64,000 bases of DNA from positions 1,178,001 to 1,242,000 of the forward strand of contig NZ_AP023243.1 of NCBI RefSeq assembly GCF_016756495.1, given 5' to 3'. The notes under the pieces are model-generated. The model was not told where the DNA came from. It searched no databases and worked only from the letters and a program-made list of their open reading frames with translations. Made by a program: the position numbers and the translations under genes. This document shows positions 51,967-61,298 of this stretch, piece after piece; positions within the stretch are counted from its first letter, which is position 1, and each line of letters opens with the position of its first letter. Source of the stretch: Mesorhizobium sp. 113-3-3. GTDB lineage: Bacteria; Pseudomonadota; Alphaproteobacteria; Rhizobiales; Rhizobiaceae.

Positions 51967-54021
51967 CTAAACCAGCCCGCGCTTCACCATCATCGCCTCC
52001 GGCGACGGCATCTTGCCGCGGAAGGCCGTGTAAAGTTCTTCCGGGTCCTTCGAGCCGCCGGCGGCGTAGATGTTCTTCCTCAGCCGCTCGGCCAATGCCG
52101 GATTGAAGGGATCGCCCGTCTCTTCGAAGGCGGAGAAGGCATCGGCGTCGAGCACTTCCGACCACATGTAGGAATAGTAGCCGGCCGAATAGCCGTCGCC
52201 CGAGAAGACATGGCCGAAATGCGGGGTGCGATGGCGCATCGCAATGGTGTCGGGCATGTCGAGTTTTGCCAACGTTTCGGCTTCGAAACGAAGCGGCTCG
52301 GCCGGGGCATCGGGCCGGGCGTGATAGGCCATGTCCATCAAGGCGGAAGACGTGAATTCCACCGTGGCGAAGCCGGCGCCGAAGGTGCGCGTGGCCAGCA
52401 TCTTGTCGAGCAGCGCCTTGGGCATCGGCTTGCCGGTCTTGACATGCAGCGCGTGCTTTTCCAGCACCGCCGGCACGGTCAGCCAGTGTTCGTAGAGCTG
52501 CGAGGGCAGTTCGACGAAATCGCGGCTGACCGAGGTGCCCGCAACCGACGGCCAGGTGACGTCGGTCAGCATGCCGTGCAGCGCATGGCCGAATTCGTGG
52601 AACAGCGTCTTCGCCTCGTCGACCGACAGCAGTGCCGGCTCGCCTGCCGGCGGCTTGGCGAAGTTCATGATGTTGTAGATCACCGGCTTCGAGCCGTGGC
52701 CGAGCCTATAGCCGGACTTCAGCGCGCTCATCCAGGCGCCGGAACGCTTCGAAGGCCGTGCGAAATAATCGGCGAGGAACAGGCCGCGCTCGCTGCCATC
52801 GGCATTTTTCACCGCGAAGACGCGCGCGTCGGGGTGCCAGGCGGCGATGCCCTTCTTCTCCTCGAAGGTGATGCCGAACAGTCTTGTCGCGACATCGAAG
52901 CAGGCGTCGATGACGCGGTCGAGCTGCAGATAGGGCTTCAGCTCCGCCTCATCGAACGCGAATTTTTCCGCGCGCAGCTTCTCCTGGTAGAAGCGCCAGT
53001 CCCAGGCGGCGAATTTTTCGTTGCTGCCGGCTTCCGCCGCCAGCCGCTCCAACTCCTTCTGGTCGGCGGCGGCCTTTTCCAGCGCCTTTTCCCAGACGGG
53101 GTCGAGCAGGTCGTGCACGGCCTTCGGCGTCTTGGCCATGGTGTCGTCGAGCTTCAGCGCGGCGAAGGAGGCGTAGCCGAGCAGCTTGGCTTTTTCGGCG
53201 CGCAGCTTCAGCATGTCGCGCACGACCGACGTGTTGTCGGAGGCGCCGCCGTTCTGGCCGCGCATGGTGAAGGCCTTGAAGGCGATCTCGCGCAGGTCGC
53301 GGCGTTCCGAGAAGGTCGCGAACGGCTCGTAGATCGAGCGCGACAGAGTGACGGCGTAGCGGCCCTTCTGGCCGCGCATCTCGGCGGCCTCGGCCATCGA
53401 GCTGCGGACGAAATCCGGCAGGCCGGCAAGATCTGATACGTCGAGGAACAGCGCCCAGTCACGCTCGTCGGCCAGCACGTTCTGGCCGAAAGTCGTGCCG
53501 AGCGACGACAGATCCTCATTGATCCTGGCCAGCCGCTTCTTGCCCTCGGCATCGAGCTTGGCGCCCGAACGGACGAAGCCTTTCCAGGTCTTCTCCAGCA
53601 CCCGCAGCGTCTCGGCGTCGAGGCCAAGGCTCTCACGGCGCTGGTAAAGGTCGTCGATGCGGGCAAACAGCTTCTCGTTCATCGAGATCGCCGAAAAATG
53701 CCTCGACATTTTCGGCGAGATGTCTCGCTCCAGCGCCTGGATGGTCTCGTTGGTGTGGGCGCCGGCGCGGCACCAGAAGATCGACGAGACTTGATCGAGC
53801 GCCTCGCCGCCTAGTTCCAGCGCTTCAAGCGTGTTCTCGATGGTCGGCGCATCCTCGTTGCCGGCGATCGCATCAATCTCGGCCTCATGCGCCTTCAGCG
53901 CGGCGTCGAAGACTGGGGAGAAATCGCCGTCGCCGATCTGGGCAAAGTCGGGCAGGCCGAGCGGCCCTTGCCACGCGGTCAGCGGATGGGCGGCGAGGTC
54001 GACGGCTTTGGTTGAGGGCAT
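51967..54021 (-). CDS. M3-family metallopeptidase (peptidyl-dipeptidase Dcp / oligopeptidase type)
   Basis: Cytoplasmic zinc peptidase of 684 residues that degrades short peptides. The zinc motif HEFGH lies near residue 475 (TLFHEFGHALHGML), with the third ligand in the GTSVSRDFVELPSQLYEHW segment. The N-terminal SSIFWCRAGAHTNETIQALE block is Dcp-like. ATG at 54021 gives the usual M3 N-terminus; a longer reading to 54090 adds an unconserved tail. Confidence 0.9.
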   Translation of the reverse strand: MPSTKAVDLAAHPLTAWQGPLGLPDFAQIGDGDFSPVFDAALKAHEAEIDAIAGNEDAPTIENTLEALELGGEALDQVSSIFWCRAGAHTNETIQALERDISPKMSRHFSAISMNEKLFARIDDLYQRRESLGLDAETLRVLEKTWKGFVRSGAKLDAEGKKRLARINEDLSSLGTTFGQNVLADERDWALFLDVSDLAGLPDFVRSSMAEAAEMRGQKGRYAVTLSRSIYEPFATFSERRDLREIAFKAFTMRGQNGGASDNTSVVRDMLKLRAEKAKLLGYASFAALKLDDTMAKTPKAVHDLLDPVWEKALEKAAADQKELERLAAEAGSNEKFAAWDWRFYQEKLRAEKFAFDEAELKPYLQLDRVIDACFDVATRLFGITFEEKKGIAAWHPDARVFAVKNADGSERGLFLADYFARPSKRSGAWMSALKSGYRLGHGSKPVIYNIMNFAKPPAGEPALLSVDEAKTLFHEFGHALHGMLTDVTWPSVAGTSVSRDFVELPSQLYEHWLTVPAVLEKHALHVKTGKPMPKALLDKMLATRTFGAGFATVEFTSSALMDMAYHARPDAPAEPLRFEAETLAKLDMPDTIAMRHRTPHFGHVFSGDGYSAGYYSYMWSEVLDADAFSAFEETGDPFNPALAERLRKNIYAAGGSKDPEELYTAFRGKMPSPEAMMVKRGLV

Positions 54022-54112
54022 GGAGGGTCTTTCGCTGGCATCGAGGAGGAGGGGTGTCACCGATGTAGGGCGCGGCCGACGGGCCCGCAATATGGCAGCT
54101 GGCCGATCCGCC

Positions 54113-54547
54113 TCAATAGGCTTCGCAGTTTTCGGCGATCGCGGCTTGCGAGCTGGCGGTGATGCGGTTGTCGGCCACCGCGAAGGTTTCCTGCATCAGC
54201 ATGTCATTGTCGGGGAAATCGTAGCAGGCGATCACCGTGGTGACGCCGCCCTCGCTCTTCTCGATGCGGTGGCGGATCGCGGCGCCCGCGACGGCACCTT
54301 TCCACTCGTCGAGCGAGGCGATGAACTCCTGCTTGCTCTGGACCACACCGAGGTCTTCGAGCTTGATGCGGACGTCGTCGGCAAGCAGGTCGGCGAGTTC
54401 GGTGCGGTCGGCGACCAGCAGCGCTGAATACCAGCGGTTGATGATGAAGCCGTCATCGGCGCGCGCGGCAGCGATCGCTATCAGCAGGGCGGCGGCGGTG
54501 AAAACGGCCGACCGGACGTTCCTCACCTGGCGCGCCGTGCCGTTCAT
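54113..54547 (-). CDS. Exported NTF2/SnoaL-like protein
   Basis: A 144-residue protein with a signal peptide (SAVFTAAALLIAIAAARA, cleavage near residue 30). The mature part looks like a cone-shaped NTF2-like domain: NRWYSALLVADRTELADLLA, then KQEFIASLDEWKGAVAGAAI. No catalytic role can be assigned. Its ATG overlaps the carbonic-anhydrase stop by 4 bp, so the two are coupled. Confidence 0.75.
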   Translation of the reverse strand: MNGTARQVRNVRSAVFTAAALLIAIAAARADDGFIINRWYSALLVADRTELADLLADDVRIKLEDLGVVQSKQEFIASLDEWKGAVAGAAIRHRIEKSEGGVTTVIACYDFPDNDMLMQETFAVADNRITASSQAAIAENCEAY

Positions 54548-55188
54548 TCCAGCACCGGCCGTTCGAAATCGCCGGTCTCCTTGTTCATCACCCAGAGCTC
54601 GCCGGTCGATATGTCGAACCAGGCTCCGTGCAGCGACAGCCGGCCCTTGCCCTCGAGGATCGAGACGCAGGGAAAGGTTCGGAGGTTGGCGATGGAATAG
54701 CGGATCGAGATGCGTTCAAGCGCCGTCTGGCGTTCCGCCGCCGTCATGAAAGTGCTGGAGGACACCGTTTCGGCGGCCGGCGCGATCAGGCTCATCCACT
54801 TGCCGATGAAGTCGCCGGGCGACAGCGGCGCGGAATTCGGGTCGAGCGCCGCGCGGATGCCGCCGCAACGGCCGTGGCCCATGACGACGATGTTCTTGAC
54901 CTTTAGGCTCTGCACCGCGAATTCGAGCGCGGCCGAGGTCGAATGGAACTCGCCGTCCGGCTCGTAGGGCGGCACCAGATTGCCGACATTGCGCAGCACG
55001 AAGAGTTCGCCCGGCCCGGCGTCGAAGATCGCTTCGGGGGCCGAACGGGAATCGCAACAGGCGACGATCATCGTCTCGGGCGCCTGCCCCTCCCGGGCGA
55101 GCTCGCGGTAGCGGCCGCTCTCGGTGAGGTAGCGGCCATTCATGAAATTGCGGTAGCCGGCGAGGAGGTGGTCAGGAAGATGAGGCAT
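54544..55188 (-). CDS. Beta-class carbonic anhydrase
   Basis: Interconverts CO2 and bicarbonate; 214 residues. Zinc ligands are Cys45 (ACCDSRS), His105 and Cys108 (MGHGRCGG), with the Asp46-Arg48 dyad present. The remaining blocks GELFVLRNVGNLVPPYEPDG and STSAALEFAVQSLKVKNIVV are standard for the plant-type clade. Expressed with the NTF2-like gene downstream. The 147-bp gap upstream to the DUF429 gene shows no gene. Confidence 0.95.
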   Translation of the reverse strand: MPHLPDHLLAGYRNFMNGRYLTESGRYRELAREGQAPETMIVACCDSRSAPEAIFDAGPGELFVLRNVGNLVPPYEPDGEFHSTSAALEFAVQSLKVKNIVVMGHGRCGGIRAALDPNSAPLSPGDFIGKWMSLIAPAAETVSSSTFMTAAERQTALERISIRYSIANLRTFPCVSILEGKGRLSLHGAWFDISTGELWVMNKETGDFERPVLE

Positions 55189-55335
55189 GGGCGGCTAAGG
55201 CCTTTCCGGGGTTGGAGGCGGCAGCTCGTTGCGGTCGAGAAAGCCTCTAACGGTAAAAGCCCGTCACGAGCAATGCAGAATTGTGGGGTCTGGCCATAAA
55301 CGCCATGCACATAAGCGGGATGCCCGCCGACATTG

Positions 55336-56106
55336 TCATGCCCAGATGGCGACCGGTATGCCAAAACCGTCAGCGAGTGGCGGGTTGGGAAACGGCCTCG
55401 CCTTGCCGCTGGCGATGCGGCCGGCGATCAGCATCATGACGGCCGCATCGAGGAAATCGTCGGCGGCCGCACCGCGTGGTGGCGCCTGGTCGAGGAAGTC
55501 GATGCCACAGCCGTGCCGGTACAGCAGCGCCTTGCGCTCCGCCATGCCGGCCGGATTGACGCTGCCCTTGATCTTCTTGGGCAGCTGCATCGCCCGGTCG
55601 CCATTCAGGCGGCAGAAGGCGACTTCCGGATGCGATTCGAAGATACGGCCGCGCAGATCGGGCCGCGCGATCAACAAGGCGTCGATCTCGCGGATCTTCG
55701 AAAAGATACCGAAGGCCTGGATGGAAACGCCGCGCGGCGGATCGGATGTCGCCCTTGCCACCTCGCTTGCCCTGCGATGCGCGGCATACCAGGCTTCGAT
55801 CGTGGTGAAGTCGCTGGTGTCGGCATAGAGCGCGGCGCGCGACGGGATCGAGAAGACACTGGATTGGCGTGCCCCGAGCAGCGGCCTGACCAGCGCCTCC
55901 GGGCCTCGCCCGCCTTTGCTGGAGAACTCCGGCAGGCCGATCGGCATGTCGACGGCGACAACCGCATCGCCAGGATTTGCCGCAAGCAGCGCCGCGAAAC
56001 TGGCGAAGATTTCGACCGAGGGTAATGAACCGGGCTCGCGCCGCACGGCGATCCAGCCGGCCTTGCAGCCGTCGGCGCCGACCAGCACGACCCCGGCCGA
56101 AGTCAC
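55336..56106 (-). CDS. DUF429 family protein (predicted RNase H-like fold)
   Basis: Protein of 256 residues. VLVGADGCKAGWIAV at the N-terminus and VVAVDMPIGLP carry the Asp residues of the DUF429 core. Later blocks are RAALYADTSDF, FESHPEVAFCRL and AADDFLDAAVMMLIAGRI. GTG at 56106 overlaps the pyridoxal-kinase stop by 4 bp (GTGA), so this gene is second in that operon. Function unproven. Confidence 0.82.
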   Translation of the reverse strand: MTSAGVVLVGADGCKAGWIAVRREPGSLPSVEIFASFAALLAANPGDAVVAVDMPIGLPEFSSKGGRGPEALVRPLLGARQSSVFSIPSRAALYADTSDFTTIEAWYAAHRRASEVARATSDPPRGVSIQAFGIFSKIREIDALLIARPDLRGRIFESHPEVAFCRLNGDRAMQLPKKIKGSVNPAGMAERKALLYRHGCGIDFLDQAPPRGAAADDFLDAAVMMLIAGRIASGKARPFPNPPLADGFGIPVAIWA

Positions 56107-56987
56107 GCCCGGCGGTCCCGCCCCGGATGCGTGAGATGGCGCAACTGCACCATGGCCATCGGGTGCGACAGGCTCTGCGCGTCGGTTTCCAGCTGCAGCT
56201 CGTCGCCGCCGCGTTTTGCCGTGCGCGCCAGGATCTCGTAGACCGCCGCCGTGGTCGACTGCAGCGCCTTGATCGGCGGCTGGCCGGAAAGGATGCGGGC
56301 GAGATAGACGGCGGCCGTCAGATCGCCCAGGCCGTTCGGCGGCTTGTCGATCAGGCGATGCTCGGCGAGCAGCGCCTGGGTGCCGTCGAGCAGCAGATTG
56401 CCGGTGCCGCCGATCATCATCGACTGTGCCGAGGTGACCAGCATGGTCGACGGTCCGGCGTGGAGCGCTGCCGCGATCACCGATTTCAGGTCCGGCAGCG
56501 GCGCGCCGGCCATCCATTCCAGCTCGTAGCGGTTGGGCGTGGCGATGTCAGCGATCGGCATCAGCCGGTCGCGCATGGCGGCGGCGGTGGGCTCGGGCAC
56601 GTAGAGCCCGCCGGAATCGCCCATCACCGGATCGCAGATATAGACGGCATCCGGCGTCCTGGCCTTCACCGCCGATACCAGCGAGGCGACGGCCTCGGCC
56701 TGGCCGGCCTCGCCGAGATAGCCCGACAGAACCGCGCCGACCTCGCCCAGCCATGGCGCGCGCTCGAGATCGGCCATCAGCGCCTTGAACTGATCGAGCG
56801 GCGGAACGATGCGCGTCGCCCGCCCATGGCCGGGATGCCAGGGCAGGATGACTGTCGGCACCGCCCAGACCGGAAAGCCCAGTGTCTCCAGAGCAAAGAC
56901 GGCGGCGCGATTGCCGACCGAACCCCGGGCGACATGGCTGGAAATGACGATGACCGCACGCGGCGCGTCGGGTTTTTCGGCGCTCAT
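56103..56987 (-). CDS. pdxY: Pyridoxal kinase
   Basis: Salvages vitamin B6 by phosphorylating pyridoxal; 294 residues in the ribokinase-like fold. The N-terminal ISSHVARGSVGNRAAVFALE (substrate site) and the later YICDPVMGDSGGLYVPE and TPNRYELEWMAG are PdxY/PdxK hallmarks. The catalytic Asp is in GLGDLTAAVYLA. It heads a two-gene operon with the DUF429 gene. Confidence 0.93.
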   Translation of the reverse strand: MSAEKPDAPRAVIVISSHVARGSVGNRAAVFALETLGFPVWAVPTVILPWHPGHGRATRIVPPLDQFKALMADLERAPWLGEVGAVLSGYLGEAGQAEAVASLVSAVKARTPDAVYICDPVMGDSGGLYVPEPTAAAMRDRLMPIADIATPNRYELEWMAGAPLPDLKSVIAAALHAGPSTMLVTSAQSMMIGGTGNLLLDGTQALLAEHRLIDKPPNGLGDLTAAVYLARILSGQPPIKALQSTTAAVYEILARTAKRGGDELQLETDAQSLSHPMAMVQLRHLTHPGRDRRA

Positions 56988-57000
56988 TGTTTTTTGATTC

Positions 57001-57252
57001 CTAGCTGCCCCGGGTGAGGAAAAGCACGAGCCAGACCATCAGGCCCAGCGCCAGAAGCAGGCCGAGTATCCGGCCAATGCGGGTGCCCCAGACCTCGATC
57101 GGGTCGGTGCGGTCGGCATCGGCGGCGGCGACATGGTCGCGCATGCCCTTCGTCGTCCGCGCCACGAAGGAATTCCCGGCCGGATCGGTCTCCTGCGCGA
57201 CGCGCTCGAGGATGCGGCGCGATTCCCTGTCGCTGTCCTGGCGCCCTGCCAT
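57001..57252 (-). CDS. Small membrane-anchored protein of unknown function, 83 residues
   Basis: Charged N-terminal two thirds (RESRRILERVAQETD; FVARTTKGMRDHVAAAD) followed by one C-terminal membrane helix, GRILGLLLALGLMVWLVLFL. It looks like a tail-anchored protein with a cytoplasmic head. It ends 13 bp before pdxY in the same direction. Homologues with this layout are common in rhizobia, but no function is known. Confidence 0.68.
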   Translation of the reverse strand: MAGRQDSDRESRRILERVAQETDPAGNSFVARTTKGMRDHVAAADADRTDPIEVWGTRIGRILGLLLALGLMVWLVLFLTRGS

Positions 57253-57416
57253 GATGATGTCCCGTTTTGACCGGACCTTATCGCGTTCGCGCGGCCAATC
57301 ACAGGGGCTTGCGGCAAGGCGATGGATGGCCGGCCCGGTCCAGAGGGCCGAGGCCGTTTTCTTGCGCGCTGATTGTGGTAATGCTTCGCTTGCAACTTCT
57401 ACCGAGGGACCCCATC

Positions 57417-58055
57417 ATGCTTGCCCAGCGCCTTGCTCGACCATCGACATTCCGCACGCTGCCCGCCTTCCTGATGATGGCAATCGTGCTGCCGCTGCTT
57501 GCCGGCTGCGGCTACAACACGATCCCGACGGCGGAGGAAAACGCCAAGGCGGCTTGGAGCGAGGTGCTGAACCAGTATCAGCGCCGCGCCGATCTCATCC
57601 CCAATCTGGTCGAGACGGTCAAAGGCTACGCCTCGCATGAAAAGGACACGCTCGATGCGGTCGTCGAGGCGCGCGCCAAGGCGACGCAGATCACGGTGAC
57701 GCCGGAAACGCTGAAGGATCCCGAGGCGCTCAAGAAGTTCCAGGATGCCCAGGCCGGGCTGACCAGCGCGCTGTCGCGGCTGATCGCGGTGTCGGAGGCC
57801 TATCCCGACCTCAAGGCCAACCAGAATTTTCTCGCGCTGCAGGCGCAGCTCGAAGGCACCGAGAACCGCATCGCGGTGGCACGGCGCGACTACATCCAGG
57901 CGGTCAGGGACTATAATCTGACGCTGAAGACCTTCCCGTCGGTGCTGTGGGCGACCTTCTGGTTCCGCAGCAACGAGCCCTTCGCCAACTTCACCGTCGA
58001 CGAAGACAAGATGCAGCCGCCGAAGGTCGATTTCGGCACGAAGCAGGGCGGGTAA
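57417..58055 (+). CDS. lemA: LemA-family lipoprotein
   Basis: A 212-residue coiled-coil protein. The lipobox LAGC ends at Cys31, preceded by a hydrophobic leader (FLMMAIVLPLLAG). NQYQRRADLIPNLVETVKGY and LTSALSRLIAVSEAYPDLKA, then TENRIAVARRDYIQAVRDYN, are the LemA blocks. It is the first gene of a cluster with three TPM-domain proteins, a conserved association. Role unclear; envelope-linked. Confidence 0.93.
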   Translation: MLAQRLARPSTFRTLPAFLMMAIVLPLLAGCGYNTIPTAEENAKAAWSEVLNQYQRRADLIPNLVETVKGYASHEKDTLDAVVEARAKATQITVTPETLKDPEALKKFQDAQAGLTSALSRLIAVSEAYPDLKANQNFLALQAQLEGTENRIAVARRDYIQAVRDYNLTLKTFPSVLWATFWFRSNEPFANFTVDEDKMQPPKVDFGTKQGG

Positions 58056-58073
58056 CAGCCGGGGTCAAACGCC

Positions 58074-58904
58074 GTGATCTTGCTGGCCGATGAGGGACGG
58101 CGTCTGGGCCGCCTTGCCGCCATTGTGCTCTTCGTCCTGGCGCTTCCGTTCGCGGCCTTCGCCGCGGACCTGCCGGCGCTCACCGGCCGCGTCGTCGACA
58201 ATGCCGGCATCCTCGACGCCGGCACCAGAGCGGCGCTGACGCAGAAACTCGCCGATTTCGAGACCAAGGGCTCCGACCAGATCGTCGTCGCCACCATCCC
58301 CAGCCTCGACGGCGAGGAGATCGAACCTTACGCCAACCGGCTGTTCCGCTTCTGGAAACTCGGCCAGGCCAAGGAGAACAACGGCGTGCTTCTGCTGGTC
58401 GCGCCGAACGACCGCAAGATGCGCATCGAGGTCGGCTACGGGCTGGAAGGCACGCTGACCGACCTGCACACCAAGCTGATCATCGAAAATGACATGGTGC
58501 CGGCCTTCCGCGCCGGCGATTTTTCCGGCGGCATCTCCAAGGCCGTCGACGACATGATCATGGTGCTGGAAGGCAATCCGGAGGAACTGGAGGCGCGTGG
58601 CCAGCGCAACCAGGAGGCGCCGTTCAATTCCGACGACCTGTTCTTCGCCATTTTCATCAGCATCTGGGCGATCATCTTCTTCGGCAGCATCGCCGCCTCC
58701 ATCCTGCCGCCGATCTTCGGCCAGAAGCTCGGGCCCGGACGCTATCGCTGGCTCGGCATGACGTTCGAGCCTGGACGGCGCTCCTCATCCGGCGGCTGGT
58801 CTTCCGGCAGTTCCGGCGGCGGCTGGTCTTCGGGTGGCGGCGGTGGCGGCTTTTCCGGAGGCGGCGGCTCGTCCGGCGGCGGCGGCTCCTCGGGCAGCTG
58901 GTGA
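58074..58904 (+). CDS. TPM-domain protein (YgcG type), tandem copy 1
   Basis: A 276-residue membrane protein with signal peptide (LAAIVLFVLALPFAAFA). The TPM domain (about 40-165) has GRVVDNAGILDAGTRAALTQ and NNGVLLLVAPNDRKMRIEVG. A membrane helix (about 190-210) follows, and a C-terminal Gly/Ser-rich tail. GTG start at 58074. The first 165 residues are nearly identical to the next gene, both in protein and in DNA. Confidence 0.88.
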   Translation: MILLADEGRRLGRLAAIVLFVLALPFAAFAADLPALTGRVVDNAGILDAGTRAALTQKLADFETKGSDQIVVATIPSLDGEEIEPYANRLFRFWKLGQAKENNGVLLLVAPNDRKMRIEVGYGLEGTLTDLHTKLIIENDMVPAFRAGDFSGGISKAVDDMIMVLEGNPEELEARGQRNQEAPFNSDDLFFAIFISIWAIIFFGSIAASILPPIFGQKLGPGRYRWLGMTFEPGRRSSSGGWSSGSSGGGWSSGGGGGGFSGGGGSSGGGGSSGSW

Positions 58905-58908
58905 CGGC

Positions 58909-59796
58909 ATGACGGCACGCACCATCCGCCTACCGAGGCCTGGCCATTTCAACCCGGCGATCAACGCTGTCCTGACGGCTTTGATGCTGCTTTTGTCCTG
59001 CCTGGCGGGTTTTGCCGCCGAGCTGCCTGCCCTGACCGGCCGCGTCGTCGACAATGCCGGGATCATCGATGCCGGCACCAAGGCGGCGCTGACGCAGAAA
59101 CTCGCCGCCTTCGAGACCAAGGGCTCCGACCAGATCGTCGTGGCGACGATCCCGAGCCTCGACGGCGAGGAGATCGAACCCTATGCCAACCGGCTGTTCC
59201 GCTTCTGGAAGCTCGGCCAGGCCGGCGAGAACAACGGCGTGCTTTTGCTGGTGGCCAAGAACGACCACAAGATGCGCATCGAGGTCGGCTATGGTCTGGA
59301 AGGCACGCTGACCGATCTGCACACCAAGCTGATCATCGAAAACGACATGGTGCCGGCGTTCCGCGCCGGCGATTTCTCCGGCGGCATCAGCAAGGCCGTC
59401 GACGACATGGTCATGGTGCTCGAAGGTCACCCGGAGGAGCTGGAAGCACGCGGCAAGCGCAATCCGGCCGACAGCAGCACCCCCGTGGACCCGATCGTCG
59501 TGATCTTTCTGATCTTGTGGGGCACGATGTTCTTCGGCGGGCTGGCGATGGCGTTCCTGCCGCCGATGTTCGGCACCAAGCTGTCGCCGGGCGTGTATAG
59601 GTGGCTCGGCATGACGTTTCGCTACGGCCGCGGGCCAAGCGGGTCCTCGGGCAGCAGCGGCTGGACATCGGGTTCTTCGGGCGGCGGCTGGTCGTCGGGA
59701 AGCTCCGGCTGGTCGTCCGGGTCGAGCAGCAGCGGCGGCGGGTTTTCGGGCGGCGGCGGCTCGTCCGGTGGTGGCGGTTCTTCAGGAAGCTGGTGA
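58909..59796 (+). CDS. TPM-domain protein (YgcG type), tandem copy 2
   Basis: A 295-residue paralogue of the preceding gene with a longer leader (TALMLLLSCLAGFAAELPAL), the same TPM domain, one membrane helix (FLILWGTMFFGGLAMAFLPP) and an even more Gly/Ser/Trp-rich tail. ATG at 58909, 4 bp after the previous stop. The region from the TPM start to about residue 175 is nearly identical to copy 1, while leader and linker have diverged. Confidence 0.88.
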   Translation: MTARTIRLPRPGHFNPAINAVLTALMLLLSCLAGFAAELPALTGRVVDNAGIIDAGTKAALTQKLAAFETKGSDQIVVATIPSLDGEEIEPYANRLFRFWKLGQAGENNGVLLLVAKNDHKMRIEVGYGLEGTLTDLHTKLIIENDMVPAFRAGDFSGGISKAVDDMVMVLEGHPEELEARGKRNPADSSTPVDPIVVIFLILWGTMFFGGLAMAFLPPMFGTKLSPGVYRWLGMTFRYGRGPSGSSGSSGWTSGSSGGGWSSGSSGWSSGSSSSGGGFSGGGGSSGGGGSSGSW

Positions 59797-59800
59797 GACA

Positions 59801-60439
59801 ATGGCAACACGACCGATCAGCCCGCAGGACCATGAGCGCATCGCCGACGCGATCCGCGCGGCCGAGGCCAAAACCGACGGCGAGATCTACTGCGTCGTCG
59901 CGCATGCCAGCGACGGCTATTTCGCCCCTGCCGCCTTGATGGCGACGCTTGGCATGCTGCTCGTCAGCCTTGCCGTCGCCTACGGGCTGGAGGCCTGGTG
60001 GCTGACCATCCGCCTGCCGCATTTCGTCATCGCCCAATTGCTGGCGCTGGCCTGCGTGCTGGCCCTGTTGTGGGCGGTTCCCGGGCTGCGCATCCATATG
60101 GTGCCCCGGCGGCTGCGCTATCAGGCCGCGCACGCCAACGCGATCAAGCAGTTTCTCGCCCGCAACGTCCACCGCACCACGGCGCGCACCGGCGTGCTGG
60201 TCTTCGTCTCGATCGCCGAACGCTATGCCGAGGTGGTCGCCGATTCGGGCATCGACGCCAAGGTCGGCCAGCATGTCTGGGACGGCGTGGTGCGGGATCT
60301 GACGGCGCATGCCGGCGACGACCGGCTTGCCGATGGTTTCGTCAAGGCGATCGAGCAGGTGGGGGCGGTGCTGGCCGAGCATTTCCCGGTCACCTCAGGC
60401 GATGCCAACGAGCTCGACGACCATCTGATCGAGATATGA
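59801..60439 (+). CDS. TPM-domain protein with two membrane segments, divergent copy
   Basis: A 212-residue protein with no signal peptide and no Gly-rich tail. HERIADAIRAAEAKTDGEIY opens the domain, interrupted by two helices (LMATLGMLLVSLAVAYGLEA; FVIAQLLALACVLALLWAVP). It resumes with GVLVFVSIAERYAEVVADSG. It starts 4 bp after copy 2, so lemA and three TPM genes form one operon. The likely terminator follows at 60465. Confidence 0.86.
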   Translation: MATRPISPQDHERIADAIRAAEAKTDGEIYCVVAHASDGYFAPAALMATLGMLLVSLAVAYGLEAWWLTIRLPHFVIAQLLALACVLALLWAVPGLRIHMVPRRLRYQAAHANAIKQFLARNVHRTTARTGVLVFVSIAERYAEVVADSGIDAKVGQHVWDGVVRDLTAHAGDDRLADGFVKAIEQVGAVLAEHFPVTSGDANELDDHLIEI

Positions 60440-60464
60440 GAGCCTGCTGGTAGACACCACTTTA

Positions 60465-60494
60465 CCCATCCGGCCTGTTTCCGGACGGGCTTTT
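60465..60494 (+). terminator. Rho-independent terminator of the lemA-TPM operon
   Basis: Stem CCCATCCGG/CCGGACGGG (one mismatch) with a 7-base loop, followed by CTTTT. It lies 26 bp after the last TPM gene. The remaining bases up to 60591 hold no gene. Confidence 0.7.
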
Positions 60495-60591
60495 GCCCGA
60501 TGTCAGCAATGTCAGGAACGCTGTTAGAAAGCGGCCGGCGGACCGCCCGGACTCTTGCAATCGGCCGATGCGGGTTTATGGTTAACAAATC

Positions 60592-61098
60592 ATGAATACG
60601 CTGACGATCGACATCCGGAAAGCAGACCCGCGCGATGCAGGCGCCATTGCCGAAGTGCATCTGGAAGCCTGGCGCGGCGCCTATTCCGGCATCATTCCGC
60701 ACCGCACGCTGACGTCGATGATCAACCGCCGCGGCGCCGACTGGTGGGCGAACGCGATTCGCCGCGCCGCCACCGTTCTGGTCGTCGAAATCGGTGGCAC
60801 GATCGCCGGCTATGCGACGATCGGCAAGAACCGCGCCCGGGAGCTCAAGCAGCAAGGCGAGATCTACGAATTGTACCTGCGCCCGGAATATCAAGGCATC
60901 GGGCTTGGCCGGCGGCTGTTTTCGGCGGCCAGGGCGCGTCTTGCCGACCATGGCCTGAAGGGCATGGTGGTGTGGGCGCTGGAAGACAATCAGAACGCGC
61001 TGGCCTTCTATGCCGGCGCCGGCGGCCGCGATGTCGCCGAAGGTGTCGAGATCTTCGAGCAGAAGGCTCTGAAGAAGGTCGCCTTCGTCTGGGAATGA
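60592..61098 (+). CDS. GNAT-family N-acetyltransferase
   Basis: A 168-residue acyl-CoA-dependent acyltransferase. The acetyl-CoA loop is RPEYQGIGLGRRLF (Q/R-x-x-G-x-G/A), preceded by the ELYLRPEYQ strand, and NQNALAFYAGAGGRDV is the C-terminal GNAT motif B. The N-terminus IRKADPRDAGAIAEVHLEAW is typical. Substrate unknown. Monocistronic by spacing. Confidence 0.9.
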   Translation: MNTLTIDIRKADPRDAGAIAEVHLEAWRGAYSGIIPHRTLTSMINRRGADWWANAIRRAATVLVVEIGGTIAGYATIGKNRARELKQQGEIYELYLRPEYQGIGLGRRLFSAARARLADHGLKGMVVWALEDNQNALAFYAGAGGRDVAEGVEIFEQKALKKVAFVWE

Positions 61099-61298
61099 CA
61101 ACCGGGGGATGATCGCGCACAGCAAGGCCGGTAGGCGGTGCGTATCCCGGTGAAATCACGACGCTGAAACATCTTGTGCTCATGATTGAACGCGTCTGAT
61201 ACGATCGCGTATCGCCTGACGTGCGCGAGCACCATTCGCCGCATTGCGCCATTGTGCGACGCCCGCTATCTCCTCCCAACCGAGAGAGGGACAAATCC

